Part shown: positions 1 to 8,053 of the stretch, piece after piece
Layout of the letters: each line of letters starts with the position of its first letter
Numbering within the stretch: the first letter of the stretch is position 1
Source of the DNA: Desulfobulbaceae bacterium
Lineage (GTDB): Bacteria > Desulfobacterota > Desulfobulbia > Desulfobulbales > Desulfobulbaceae
NCBI GenBank assembly: GCA_015484845.1
Contig: WFUT01000230.1
Span: 1-32,284 of the forward strand
DNA: 32,284 bases
Direction of reading: 5' to 3'
Program-made: the position numbers and the translations under genes
The notes under the pieces: model-generated
The model's input: the letters and a program-made list of their open reading frames with translations, nothing else
Told to the model about the DNA's origin: nothing
Databases searched by the model: none

Positions 1-30
1 ATATAAAGGACACATGGCGGCGAGGCGAAG

Positions 31-60
31 AGGCTGTAATTTACTATTACAGCCTTTTTA
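31..60 (+). terminator. Rho-independent terminator of an upstream gene
   Basis: A perfect 10-bp stem (AGGCTGTAAT at 31-40, ATTACAGCCT at 46-55) encloses a 5-base loop and is followed at once by a run of five T. The T run lies on the + side only, so it ends a + strand transcript that comes from before the window. Confidence 0.85.
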
Positions 61-61
61 A

Positions 62-428
62 AAAAATTCTCCTCGGTAACGGCCCTGGTTCTCTTGGTCC
101 CGGTTTTGGCGTGAAGATACCGGAAGGTGATCATCCCGTCTTTATTTCTGACAGACGGTGTCTCACTTACATTGACACAGAGGGGATGCCCGCGTAGAGT
201 TTGGTAGGCACCTTAAAGAATTTGTAGAATTTGTCAGTCACGGTAAAAAAGCAAACGCAAGGGAAAAGTCGTCTTTTCACCTTGGGGGGAGAGTATTATT
301 TCTTGACAAAGGGCCTTGAGTGACCCTTTTTCTCGCTTTTTTTTTCGAGGCGCCGGCCGTAACCGACATACAGGATCCCGGACCATATGCATTTTCCTTC
401 CAGGCGATTCACCGTACGCGAGGAGAGG
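62..428. other. Non-coding region upstream of trkH
   Basis: About 370 bases without a convincing gene. It is more AT-rich than the flanking genes. It holds a candidate promoter (172-200) and a short dyad AAAGGG/CCCTTT (about 308-331) followed by T-rich sequence, which could act as an attenuator or be chance. The long minus-strand frame crossing this area is the shadow of trkH. Confidence 0.5.
172..200 (+). promoter_or_regulatory. Candidate sigma-70 promoter for trkHA
   Basis: TTGACA (172-177) matches the -35 consensus fully. After a 17-base spacer comes TAGAGT (195-200), a 4/6 match to the -10. The 5' leader to trkH would be about 220 bases. The call rests on eye matching only. Confidence 0.35.
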
Positions 429-1928
429 ATGTACATCCTCAACTACCTCGGTTCGCTGCTCGTGCTGATCGGGCTTTTCATGTACCTGCCCCTGATCCCG
501 TATCTCGTCTTTCACGACCAGGATCTGCACCACCTGAGTGCCGTCACCTTTGCCGGTCCGGCGACCTTCAACGTCCTGGTCGGCCTGCTGCTGCAGAACA
601 GGATTGCCTTCCGGACACCATCCCTGCGCGGGGCCATGGTTATTACCGCGCTGGGCTGGATCCTTGCCGGGCTCGTTGGCGGCCTGCCCTTCATGATCGG
701 TCTGCACAAATCGTTTTTCGACGCTTTTTTCGAGTCCGTAAGCGGCTTTACCACCACGGGCATCACCGTGTTCGAGGGGTTGGACACCATGCCGCGCAGT
801 ATCCTGTTCTGGCGTTCGTTCATGCAGTGGCTGGGTGGGCTTGGCATCCTCACCTTTTTCCTTGCCGTCAGTTTCCGTGGCGGCAGTACGGCAGCGGCCC
901 TGTTCAGTGCCGAGGGCCACAAGATCGATATCTCCAGGCCGGTGCCGGGTATCTTCAACACCCTGAAGATCCTCTGGGCCATCTACACCTTTTTTACCGT
1001 TGTCTCCTTTTTTTTGTTCCTGGCCGGTGGCATGGATGTCTTTGATGCCATCAACCATGCCTGTACCTGCATCTCCACCGGCGGTTTCTCCACCCATGAC
1101 GCGAGCCTGGCCTATTACAGCCAGCACCACTACCCTCATGCCGTTTTCCTCGAGTATGCCGTGATCCTCATTATGCTTGCGGGCGGTACCAACTTCCTGG
1201 TCCACTTCAAGGTCCTGACCGGCCATCCCGGCGCCCTTTTTTCCAGCTTTGAGATGAAGTGGTATTGGGCCATTCTCGGTGGCTCGGTCCTGTTGATCTG
1301 CCTCAACCACTTTTCCCATCTCACCGCCCAGAGTCCGCCCGGCGATCACCAGTTGCCGCGGGTCTTCAGGGAGGCGCTTTTCCAGGTCTCCACCATGCTG
1401 ACCAGCACGGGTTACCTGACCGTGGATATCCGGTCCTCCTTTTTCCCGGCCCTGAGCAAACAGATTTTTATTATTCTCATGGTGATCGGCGGCTGTGTCG
1501 GGTCCACGGCCGGCGGCATCAAGGTCCTGCGTTTCGGTATCCTGGTACGCCTGTTCCGCACCCAGCTCCAGCGGATCAGTCTTCCCAGGCGGGCCGTGAC
1601 CCCGGTGGTGGTATCGGGTAAGATCATACCGGAAGCGGAACTCGAGCGTATCGCCGCGCTCTGCTGGAGCTGGCTGCTCCTGATCGTCCTGGGTGCCATC
1701 CTGACGGCGGCCTATTCCGATCTCGATCCATGGCAGTCCTTTTCCGGCATGGCCTCTGCCGTGGGCAACATGGGGCCGTTTTACTTTTCGGTCCACAAGA
1801 TGGCCTCCCTGCACTGGCTGATCAAGCTGACCTATACCTTCGGCATGCTGGCAGGCCGGCTGGAGATCATTCCCCTGGCCTGCCTGTTCGGCACGTGGAG
1901 GACCATGGCGCAGCAACACGGGATATAA
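429..1928 (+). CDS. trkH: Trk-type potassium uptake membrane subunit TrkH
   Basis: TrkH is the ion-conducting membrane subunit of the Trk/Ktr potassium uptake system in the inner membrane. The 499-residue product is almost wholly hydrophobic and carries the four pore-loop signatures of the family, each with its selectivity glycine: FTTTG (about 107-111), STGGF (216-220), STGY (326-329) and GNMGP (446-450). Length is normal for TrkH. The start at 429 is preferred because AGGAG (421-425) lies just upstream, although the spacing is short; an in-frame ATG at 387 would add 14 polar residues and has no ribosome site. The gene is followed after 44 bases by its NAD-binding partner trkA, so the two form an operon. 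Function is firm; the exact ion (potassium or sodium coupling) is from the family. Confidence 0.93.
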   Translation: MYILNYLGSLLVLIGLFMYLPLIPYLVFHDQDLHHLSAVTFAGPATFNVLVGLLLQNRIAFRTPSLRGAMVITALGWILAGLVGGLPFMIGLHKSFFDAFFESVSGFTTTGITVFEGLDTMPRSILFWRSFMQWLGGLGILTFFLAVSFRGGSTAAALFSAEGHKIDISRPVPGIFNTLKILWAIYTFFTVVSFFLFLAGGMDVFDAINHACTCISTGGFSTHDASLAYYSQHHYPHAVFLEYAVILIMLAGGTNFLVHFKVLTGHPGALFSSFEMKWYWAILGGSVLLICLNHFSHLTAQSPPGDHQLPRVFREALFQVSTMLTSTGYLTVDIRSSFFPALSKQIFIILMVIGGCVGSTAGGIKVLRFGILVRLFRTQLQRISLPRRAVTPVVVSGKIIPEAELERIAALCWSWLLLIVLGAILTAAYSDLDPWQSFSGMASAVGNMGPFYFSVHKMASLHWLIKLTYTFGMLAGRLEIIPLACLFGTWRTMAQQHGI

Positions 1929-1972
1929 CGGCTAAGGGGGACCATGTCAGCGGTTACCACAGGAGAAGAACA

Positions 1973-2653
1973 ATGTACATCATCATCGCCGGCGGTGGCA
2001 TCGCCGGGTCAAGCATTGCCGAAGAACTGCTGGACCATAAACATGACGTGGTCATCATTGACCGGGAACGATCCGTCTGCGAGGCGCTGTACGCGCGCAA
2101 TGGCGTAGTGACCATGCATGGTGACGCCCGCAATATCGATGTCCTGCGGGAAGCCGGCATGGAACGGGCCGATGTCGCCATGGGAGCCCTGTACAGGGAT
2201 GCCGACAACCTCACCTTTGCCCTGCTCGCCAGGAGCATCGGCGTGGCCAAGATCATGGTCAACATGCGGGACCCGGCCTACGAGGATGCCTATCACCTGG
2301 CCGGTGTCACCCATATCTGTGATATCAACTCCATGATCCGGCACAAGGTGCTGATCGAACTCGAAAGCCCGGTGATCAGCGTCGTAACCAGCCTGCGGCA
2401 CGGAGAGGCCCAGTTGATCATGTTCCAGGTGCCGCCAACCTGGGACCCGGACGGTGTCACGGTCCAGGACCTGGCCCGGAAGCCTGTCTTTTCCGGGAAC
2501 TGTCTCTTTGCCGGTATTATCAACGAGGCCGAGGGTGACAGGATCAAGATGCCGCGCGGCAATGACAAGCTCTATCCCGGCAACACGGTCTTCATGGTCA
2601 CGGACAAGAAGAGTCTCAAGGCCATCGAGCGATACCTGGAAAAGCACCTGTAA
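1973..2653 (+). CDS. trkA: TrkA/KtrA-type potassium channel regulatory subunit (RCK)
   Basis: This 226-residue cytoplasmic protein binds NAD(H) or nucleotides and gates the TrkH pore. The N-terminal Rossmann (TrkA_N/RCK_N) domain starts at once with the dinucleotide motif GGGIAG (residues 7-12) and an acidic end to the second strand (VVIID). The C-terminal part (about 140-226) matches a TrkA_C domain. It is a single RCK unit, half the size of the duplicated E. coli TrkA, like KtrA. AGGAG at 1961-1965 stands 7 bases before the ATG, which decides the start; longer frames upstream belong to the trkH shadow. It lies 44 bases after trkH. Confidence 0.93.
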   Translation: MYIIIAGGGIAGSSIAEELLDHKHDVVIIDRERSVCEALYARNGVVTMHGDARNIDVLREAGMERADVAMGALYRDADNLTFALLARSIGVAKIMVNMRDPAYEDAYHLAGVTHICDINSMIRHKVLIELESPVISVVTSLRHGEAQLIMFQVPPTWDPDGVTVQDLARKPVFSGNCLFAGIINEAEGDRIKMPRGNDKLYPGNTVFMVTDKKSLKAIERYLEKHL

Positions 2654-2706
2654 CCGGCAGCCTGCACGCAGTGAGGGCTGCAAGAGACCAGGGCTGCCAC
2701 CGCCTG

Positions 2707-2758
2707 GTGGCGCATCCGTCGTGGCGCATCCGGCCACTGTTGCCGACCGCCGGATGCG
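2707..2758. repeat. REP-like inverted repeat with a direct duplication
   Basis: GTGGCGCATCCG occurs twice in tandem (2707-2718 and 2721-2732). The second copy forms a perfect 10-bp stem, CGCATCCGGC (2725-2734) with GCCGGATGCG (2749-2758), around a 14-base loop. No T run follows, so it is not a standard terminator. The GCCGGATGCGGC core resembles enterobacterial REP units; relationship to them is not shown. Confidence 0.5.
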
Positions 2759-2796
2759 GCCGACCCGGCGGTCCGCCACGGGAGAGGTTGATTGAC

Positions 2797-3546
2797 ATGG
2801 CAATTGAACAGTTGATGGGCTGGGGGCTGACAACCCTGGCCGTGCTCGGGTTTGGCGCCATCGGCCTGGTCGCCATCTGGCCTCGCTGGCAGCTTTTGCG
2901 GGCCCTGCGCCAGGTGGCCCGGAAGGGCTTTCAACGCCTCTCCCTTCGGAGTGCCGAGGCACAGCGGCTGCAGGAACCCGTGCCTGCGGGGCTGCTCGGC
3001 CTGGGGCCGGGCTGCCGCCTGCGTGCCGTCTGGAAGACACCTCTCGCTGATACCTATCTCACCACCGTCCGTTGCCATTACACGGTGCCCCGGGCCGGGG
3101 GCACCTCCCACAAGTGGCGCACCTTCACCCGTTTTCTTGTCCTGCGGCCGCTGCCGTCCGATGTGGCTTTCACTGTGCAGAACCGGCCCCCGGACAATCC
3201 GCTGGCGCGCATGGTAACCGGCATGATAGAAAAGCATGCCGGCGCGTCCCCCCTGGCCGACGATGACCTGCTGCCGGCATTTCGTTCCCGGTTCATCGTC
3301 CGTGGATCGTCTCCTTTTTCCGGCGCCGTGGCCCGGCCCGGCGAGGCCTTTCAGCTCGCCTGCCTGGATCGCGAGCAGGGCGGTAAGGCACCTCTTGGTC
3401 TTGGCCGCCTGCTGGGTGAGGAAGGAGCGCTTGCCGTGTCACCCCGGGGCCTCGTGCTGGAGACGGGGCAGAACTATGCCCCGCGGGGCGCGGCCGAGCT
3501 GCTGGACATCGTGGCGCTGCTGAGGTCGCTGCTGCGCTGCGTGTGA
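2797..3546 (+). CDS. Membrane-anchored protein of unknown function
   Basis: I do not recognise this 249-residue protein. It has one hydrophobic segment near the N terminus (about residues 10-28) followed by Arg-rich sequence (RWQLLRALRQVARK), which suggests a single anchor with the bulk in the cytoplasm. The rest is soluble and looks like mixed alpha/beta. There are only three cysteines and no motif I can name. GGAGAGG at 2781-2787, nine bases before the ATG at 2797, fixes the start; the frame is open from 2671 but without a better signal. It follows trkA after 143 bases that contain an inverted repeat, so it may be a separate unit. Codon use is like the neighbours, so it is a real gene; no function is offered. 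Confidence 0.75.
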   Translation: MAIEQLMGWGLTTLAVLGFGAIGLVAIWPRWQLLRALRQVARKGFQRLSLRSAEAQRLQEPVPAGLLGLGPGCRLRAVWKTPLADTYLTTVRCHYTVPRAGGTSHKWRTFTRFLVLRPLPSDVAFTVQNRPPDNPLARMVTGMIEKHAGASPLADDDLLPAFRSRFIVRGSSPFSGAVARPGEAFQLACLDREQGGKAPLGLGRLLGEEGALAVSPRGLVLETGQNYAPRGAAELLDIVALLRSLLRCV

Positions 3547-3623
3547 GCCGTCCGGGCCATGCGCGTACCGGCACAGCGCAGCGGCTCCGGTGCCTGGTGC
3601 TCTTCAGCCGCCGCGCCCGGGAT

Positions 3624-3653
3624 TTGACTTTGCCGTGAGCACCATGCCATAAT
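3624..3653 (+). promoter_or_regulatory. Candidate sigma-70 promoter for the PAS kinase
   Basis: TTGACT (3624-3629) and CATAAT (3648-3653) each match consensus at five of six bases and are separated by 18 bases. The kinase gene starts about 58 bases after the -10, and the 70 bases before it are non-coding. Confidence 0.55.
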
Positions 3654-3711
3654 GGAAGGAGGACGAAAGATGCAGTGATGTGTTGATCCGGTGCCGGGAA
3701 CAGGAAGGGGA

Positions 3712-5004
3712 ATGGCTGACAGGCAGGACAGGAAAACACTTCAGCAGGAACTGGAAAGTGCCCGCGAGGCCCTGAACCAGTTGCGGTACCAGAATGAGAT
3801 GATGCTGCGCTGGGTGGAAGGCGCCGTTATCCTGGTCGACCGCCAGGGACGCATTATCCAGGCCAACAAGGCGGCGCTTTCCGCCCTGGGATGGGAGGAG
3901 GATGAACTTCTCGGCCGGCGTTGCCACGAGACCATCCATCACACCCTGGATGACGGCTCCGAGTATCCCCGGGAGTTCTGCCCGGTCTATGCCGCCCTGG
4001 AGGACGGTTCTTCCCATCACGTTGACGGCGATATCTTCTGGCGCCGGGATGGCACGAGTTTTTCAGTGGATTACATCGCCTGTTCCACCCGTGACGAACA
4101 GAACAGGATCAACGGCGCGGTACTGACCTTCCGCAACCTGACCGAGATGCGGTTGCAGGAGGCCAAGCGCATCCATGGCATGAAGCTGGAATCCATCGGC
4201 GAGCTTTCCGCCGGCATTGCCCACGAGATCAATACGCCCATGCAGTTCGTGGGCAGCAATCTCACCTTTCTCCGGGAAGGATTTACCGATCTCCTCGAGC
4301 TGATGCACCGGTACAGGAAGTTCCGGCAGACCGTCTGCCGTCACCAGGAGTTTGCCGCCCTGGGCGAGGACCTGGCCCGGTTCGAGGAGGAGATCGACGT
4401 GGAGTACCTGGAGGAAGAGGTGCCGGCCGCCTTTGACCAGACCCAGGACGGGGTGGACCGGGTGACGGGCCTGGTCCAGGGCCTGAAGGGATTTGCCCAT
4501 GCCGACCGCAGCCAGGCCAAGCAGGACACGGACATCAATGCAATCATCGAGAATACCCTCGTCGTCAGCCGCAACGAGTACAAGTATGTTGCCGAGGTGG
4601 AGACCAGGCTCGGCGACCTGCCGATCATCCAGGCCCATCCCGGCGACATCGGCCAGGTGATCCTCAACCTGGTGGTCAACGCCGCCCACGCCATTGCCGA
4701 TATCAGTGAAAAAAACGGGCAGGACAGGGGGCGGATTACCATTGAGACGCGACAGGTGGAAGACCAGGTCGTGGTCTCGGTGACAGATACCGGCAAGGGC
4801 ATTCCCGATAACATAAAGAACAGGATCTTTGATCCCTTTTTCACCACCAAGGAGGTGGGGCTCGGCTCCGGCCAGGGGCTGGCCATCGCCCGCACCATCA
4901 TCCATGACAAGCATGGCGGCACCATCTCCTTTACCTCCACTCCCGGCCAGGGAACCACCTTTTACCTCCACCTGCCCATCGAGGATCGCACCGGCGGCGC
5001 CTAG
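3712..5004 (+). CDS. PAS-domain sensor histidine kinase
   Basis: A 430-residue soluble kinase with no membrane segment. An N-terminal coiled coil (about 5-30) leads to a PAS domain (about 33-150), then a HisKA-type dimerisation region with the phosphoacceptor His171 in GIAHEINTP, a long helical insert (about 185-260), and an HATPase domain with N box (LNLVVNAAHAI), G1 (DTGKGI), F box (FDPFFTTK) and G2 (GSGQGLAI). This form of H box and G2 is known in a common kinase class found in environmental proteobacteria. No response regulator is encoded next to it, so its partner is elsewhere. The ATG at 3712 follows AGGAAGGGG; a GTG at 3691 would add seven residues. It converges with the transporter gene on the other strand. 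Confidence 0.88.
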   Translation: MADRQDRKTLQQELESAREALNQLRYQNEMMLRWVEGAVILVDRQGRIIQANKAALSALGWEEDELLGRRCHETIHHTLDDGSEYPREFCPVYAALEDGSSHHVDGDIFWRRDGTSFSVDYIACSTRDEQNRINGAVLTFRNLTEMRLQEAKRIHGMKLESIGELSAGIAHEINTPMQFVGSNLTFLREGFTDLLELMHRYRKFRQTVCRHQEFAALGEDLARFEEEIDVEYLEEEVPAAFDQTQDGVDRVTGLVQGLKGFAHADRSQAKQDTDINAIIENTLVVSRNEYKYVAEVETRLGDLPIIQAHPGDIGQVILNLVVNAAHAIADISEKNGQDRGRITIETRQVEDQVVVSVTDTGKGIPDNIKNRIFDPFFTTKEVGLGSGQGLAIARTIIHDKHGGTISFTSTPGQGTTFYLHLPIEDRTGGA

Positions 5005-5024
5005 GGAAGGTCCCCGCCTCCTGC

Positions 5025-5089
5025 CCGCATCCCAGGGCCAGCGGTCCGCCGGAGCTGCGGGGCCCCGGGGCGCCGGCGTATGGATGCGG
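5025..5089. repeat. Inverted repeat between convergent genes
   Basis: CCGCATCC (5025-5032) pairs with GGATGCGG (5082-5089); inside, GGGCC (5035-5039) pairs with GGCCC (5061-5065). The structure fills the gap between the two convergent genes and overlaps the end of neither catalytic region, but it has no T run. It may be a termination or mRNA-stabilising hairpin. It shares the GGATGCGG core with the repeat at 2725-2758. Confidence 0.35.
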
Positions 5090-5092
5090 TCC

Positions 5093-7273
5093 CTAATCGA
5101 CCCAGTGCAGGACGTTGCGGATCACCGACCAGCGGGGTTTCTTCTCCCGTGCGCCCTTGCCCAGGATCCAGCGATCATAGATCCGCTGCATGAGAACCGT
5201 CTTCCTGGCCATGGTGATCCAGCTGTTCAGGTAGTTGAGCAGTTGCTGGTTGCCCGGCGCCACCACGAAGCCAACGGGGTAGATGCGCGGATCCGGCCTG
5301 GGAACCACCACCGTGTAATCGGGGTAGAGCAGGGTCCAGGCCGATCCGGCCTCGGCGCTCATGACGATGCCGTCCCATGTGCCCATATTGCCGGCAAAGA
5401 ACTGGTTGTAGGAGTGCACCGGCATGATCTCGGCCCTGGGCAGCGTCGTCTCCAGGGCCGAGATGAGAGACGGGTCGTTGAGCACGGCGATCTTCAGGCC
5501 CTCGGTTTCCGCCACCCGCTCGATACTGGTAAACTCCTTGCGCCGGTAATCGGGAACGACAAAGGCCCAGTTGAGGTCCAGGTAGGGGCGGGTGAACTCC
5601 ATGCGGGTGAAGCGGGACGGTGTCATGCCGATGCCGCCGATGGCCATGTCGATGGCCCCGCTCTTCAGGAGATCGGGCAGCAGGGAATAGCTGTAGGGAT
5701 AGAACTCGATCTCCAGGTCCATGTCCCTGCCCAGTTGGTACATCAGCTTGGTGTCAAAACCGACCAGGGCGCCGGCCTGGTTGAAAAAGGTGAAGGGCAG
5801 GGCGTCGGGATTGTAGCCGATCCGGAGTGTCCCCCGTTTCCTGATCCGGGCCAGGGTGGCGAACCTCCCGTCCTTCCTGATGGCCGGGATCCGGGTTGAC
5901 ACCCTGGCCGGCAGGGGTTCGTCCAGCAGGTACATGTGGGCCAGGACCTTGTCCTTGTCATACTTGTTGCTCACGGCCAGCGTGAAGTAGGCGCGCATCA
6001 GGCCCAGGGTGGCCGCGATGGCCGCCACCGAGATGATGGTCACCCGGACCAGTTTTTTCCGGTTCCAGCGGAGCACGCCGGTCATGGCGCTGGTGGCCAG
6101 GAGCGTGAAGACGATCAGGTGCATGGTGGCCAGCAGGGTGGAGGTGCGGCCGTTGATCACGCCGGTCATCATGTAGAGCTGGTACATGTCGGCGGGCAGG
6201 TGCAGCAGGTTGAGCATGAAGGGGAGCGCCACGTCGACGCCGCCGAAAAAGGAGAGCAGGCCGGCGGAAAGAAAGATGGGATACTGTTCGCTGCCCAGGG
6301 CGCTGCCGCTGAACCAGCAGGCAAAGAGGACGAACAGGAGCATGATCAGCTTGCCCGTGTTGGGGAAGTTGAACGAGACCGGGATCAGGACCTCGACATA
6401 GGAATCGGTCTGGGGCCTTTTCAGGTGGTGGCGGGCCATCAGTTCCTTGCAGTTCTCGGTCAGCATGGCCAGGACCACGAACAGGTTGCCGGTGGTGAAG
6501 GCGGTGAGCAGCACGCCCCTGAACGAGTAGACCACGTCCCGGTAACGAAACGGCGTCACCGGCTGCAGCATGAGCGGCAGGATGAGAAAGGTGAGCAGCA
6601 GGCAGATCACGTTGAAGCTGATCAGGTAGACCTGCAGCCGCCCGAACTCCTCGATGGACATGGTGCCGGCGGCCGAGGCGGCGATGGCAAAGACACCGAT
6701 GGGGGTCAGTTGGACCACCATGCCGGTCACCTTGACCAGGGCGTCCGCGGCCGTCTGCATGCAGTCGAGGAAGCCCTGCTTGTTGCGGATGGAGATCAGG
6801 GCCACCCCGATCAGGATGGTGAAGAGCACCACGGCGGGCACGATGTTGTTGGCCAGGGAAAAGAAGGGATTGGCCGGGATGTAGAGCGACAGGAAGTCTG
6901 TCTTCGGGACCGGCTTCACCAGCGAGGTGGAAAAGAAGGCGGCCGATTCCCAGTGGGGAAAGGAGAGCGGCGTCAGCAGGATAACGGCAAAGGTGATGCC
7001 CCAGAACAGGAGCAGGAGCACGCCGGCCTTGAAGGCCAGCAGCCTGGCCTGTTCCATGTTCAGGCGGCCGAGGGCGGCGATGAGCGAGACAACGATGTAG
7101 GGCAGGATCGTCATCTGCATCAGCCGGATGAAGGCGTTGCCGACAATGGAGAGAAAAGCGCAGTATTCGCCGAAGAAGAGGCCGCAGCCGATCCCGGCGG
7201 CCACGCCGACGAGGATCATGGTGGAGAGGCTGGGCCGTTTCCTGCCGCGGCCGCTGGGGGTGTGCTCTGGCAT
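5093..7273 (-). CDS. Dicarboxylate/amino-acid:cation symporter fused to a solute-binding domain
   Basis: The protein has 726 residues in two parts (numbered here from the GTG at 7282). Residues about 18-405 are a DAACS/SDF-family symporter with eight or so membrane segments. Another helix (about 412-436) leads to a C-terminal family-3 solute-binding domain (about 480-705; it opens TLRIGYNPDALPF and has GAIDMAIGGIGMTPSR), as in ABC amino-acid binding proteins. A predicted periplasmic placement would let the domain feed substrate to the carrier. The usual DAACS hallmarks are altered: the serine-rich tip is replaced by AFTTGN, and the NMDGT site reads FPNTG, so substrate cannot be guessed. Start is ATG 7273 or GTG 7282; neither has a clear ribosome site. 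It lies after the tRNA-Lys terminator, so it probably has its own promoter. Confidence 0.85.
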   Translation of the reverse strand: MPEHTPSGRGRKRPSLSTMILVGVAAGIGCGLFFGEYCAFLSIVGNAFIRLMQMTILPYIVVSLIAALGRLNMEQARLLAFKAGVLLLLFWGITFAVILLTPLSFPHWESAAFFSTSLVKPVPKTDFLSLYIPANPFFSLANNIVPAVVLFTILIGVALISIRNKQGFLDCMQTAADALVKVTGMVVQLTPIGVFAIAASAAGTMSIEEFGRLQVYLISFNVICLLLTFLILPLMLQPVTPFRYRDVVYSFRGVLLTAFTTGNLFVVLAMLTENCKELMARHHLKRPQTDSYVEVLIPVSFNFPNTGKLIMLLFVLFACWFSGSALGSEQYPIFLSAGLLSFFGGVDVALPFMLNLLHLPADMYQLYMMTGVINGRTSTLLATMHLIVFTLLATSAMTGVLRWNRKKLVRVTIISVAAIAATLGLMRAYFTLAVSNKYDKDKVLAHMYLLDEPLPARVSTRIPAIRKDGRFATLARIRKRGTLRIGYNPDALPFTFFNQAGALVGFDTKLMYQLGRDMDLEIEFYPYSYSLLPDLLKSGAIDMAIGGIGMTPSRFTRMEFTRPYLDLNWAFVVPDYRRKEFTSIERVAETEGLKIAVLNDPSLISALETTLPRAEIMPVHSYNQFFAGNMGTWDGIVMSAEAGSAWTLLYPDYTVVVPRPDPRIYPVGFVVAPGNQQLLNYLNSWITMARKTVLMQRIYDRWILGKGAREKKPRWSVIRNVLHWVD

Positions 7274-7352
7274 GGTGGTCACTGGCGCGGCCGCATCGGC
7301 AGCGATCCGACGGCACTCCGGGGTGTTGTTGTCTTCCTGGCTGCGGCAGGCG

Positions 7353-7388
7353 AAAAAAAAGGACCTGCGAAATAATCCGCAGGTCCTT
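7353..7388 (-). terminator. Rho-independent terminator of tRNA-Lys
   Basis: On the minus strand AAGGACCTGCG (7388-7378) pairs with CGCAGGTCC plus two T (7369-7359) around an 8-base loop, and a run of eight T ends at 7353. It begins seven bases after the tRNA 3' end. Confidence 0.92.
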
Positions 7389-7394
7389 CTATCC

Positions 7395-7470
7395 TGGTGG
7401 GCCGTCAGGGATTCGAACCCCGGACCAATTGATTAAGAGTCAACTGCTCTGCCAGCTGAGCTAACGGCCC
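7395..7470 (-). tRNA. tRNA-Lys (anticodon CUU)
   Basis: A 76-base cloverleaf with encoded CCA end (7397-7395). The acceptor GGGCCGT (7470-7464) pairs with ACGGCCC (7405-7399), with A as discriminator. The D stem is GCTC/GAGC. The anticodon stem GTTGA/TCAAT closes the loop CTCTTAA, giving CTT, which reads AAG lysine codons. The T arm carries GGTTCGAATCC. It stands alone between a promoter and its own terminator. Confidence 0.97.
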
Positions 7471-7503
7471 AGTACCTTGTGCTGTGCGCTGAAAGCGGTC
7501 TCT

Positions 7504-7532
7504 TACTTAGCACATGATACCGGGGGCGTCAA
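7504..7532 (-). promoter_or_regulatory. Candidate promoter of tRNA-Lys
   Basis: On the minus strand TTGACG (7532-7527) is followed after 17 bases by TAAGTA (7509-7504), preceded by TGC as in an extended -10. The tRNA starts 34 bases later. The -35 is good, the -10 hexamer is poor, so the call leans on position. Confidence 0.4.
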
Positions 7533-7589
7533 GGGGAAGCTGGGGAAAAAATCAAGATGCCGTGCGCCCGGCCGACCCGCGGGGCCACT

Positions 7590-7805
7590 CTACATCCGGG
7601 CCAGCCGTCCGCCGCACATCTGGTCAAAATTCCGGCATTCACGCTGGTTGATGAAGGGGCATGGCTCTTTCATGAACCAGCGCTGTTTCGGGCACCAGAA
7701 GCGGTTCTTGAACGGTTCGTTGCAACCGGTCCGGGTGACTTGCTGCCGCTGCCGGCTTCCATGCCGGACAACATTGCCTTTGACTGAAAAACGCCATATT
7801 GCCAT
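7590..7805 (-). CDS. Small cysteine-rich protein of unknown function
   Basis: A 71-residue basic protein with five cysteines (C28, C38, C49, C57, C64), each about ten residues apart, and many aromatic and Arg/Lys residues (FWCPKQRWF). AGGAGG lies seven bases before the ATG, one of the clearest ribosome sites in the window, which is the main reason to accept the gene. No signal peptide or membrane segment is seen. The spacing is compatible with metal or Fe-S binding but does not match a named finger. It stands alone between the accA/D fusion and tRNA-Lys, with a TATAAA (7905-7900) about 95 bases upstream as a possible -10. A competing plus-strand frame (7557-7787) has no ribosome site. Function is unknown. 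Confidence 0.65.
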   Translation of the reverse strand: MAIWRFSVKGNVVRHGSRQRQQVTRTGCNEPFKNRFWCPKQRWFMKEPCPFINQRECRNFDQMCGGRLARM

Positions 7806-8053
7806 GGTTGTCCCTCCTCTTCCCTGAGTGAAACAACACAGCCTGTTCTCTCTGTGTCCTGTCTTCTTCCTTCTCTTATCGGCACGGCAGGCGGAATTCT
7901 TTATACCACTTGGTGGGATTTTTCAGGACATGGGGAAAAAAGCGGCTGCCGGAGCGGCGTTGTGGCTGGTCACGAAGTATGCAGTTCCCTGGTGTTGCGT
8001 GTCTCCTCGTTGGAAGGGGTCCGTGGGCGGGCGGAGGGCGGCGCCCCTGCCTG

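Noticed and set aside
303-331. Second promoter with TTGACA before trkH
   Set aside because: The -10 position is a C/T run with no TATAAT-like match; the dyad and T runs there look more like an attenuator than a promoter.
234-1919. Minus-strand frame of 561 codons
   Set aside because: Antisense shadow of trkH.
7557-7787. Plus-strand frame of 76 codons
   Set aside because: No ribosome site; overlaps the minus-strand cysteine-rich gene, which has AGGAGG at good spacing.
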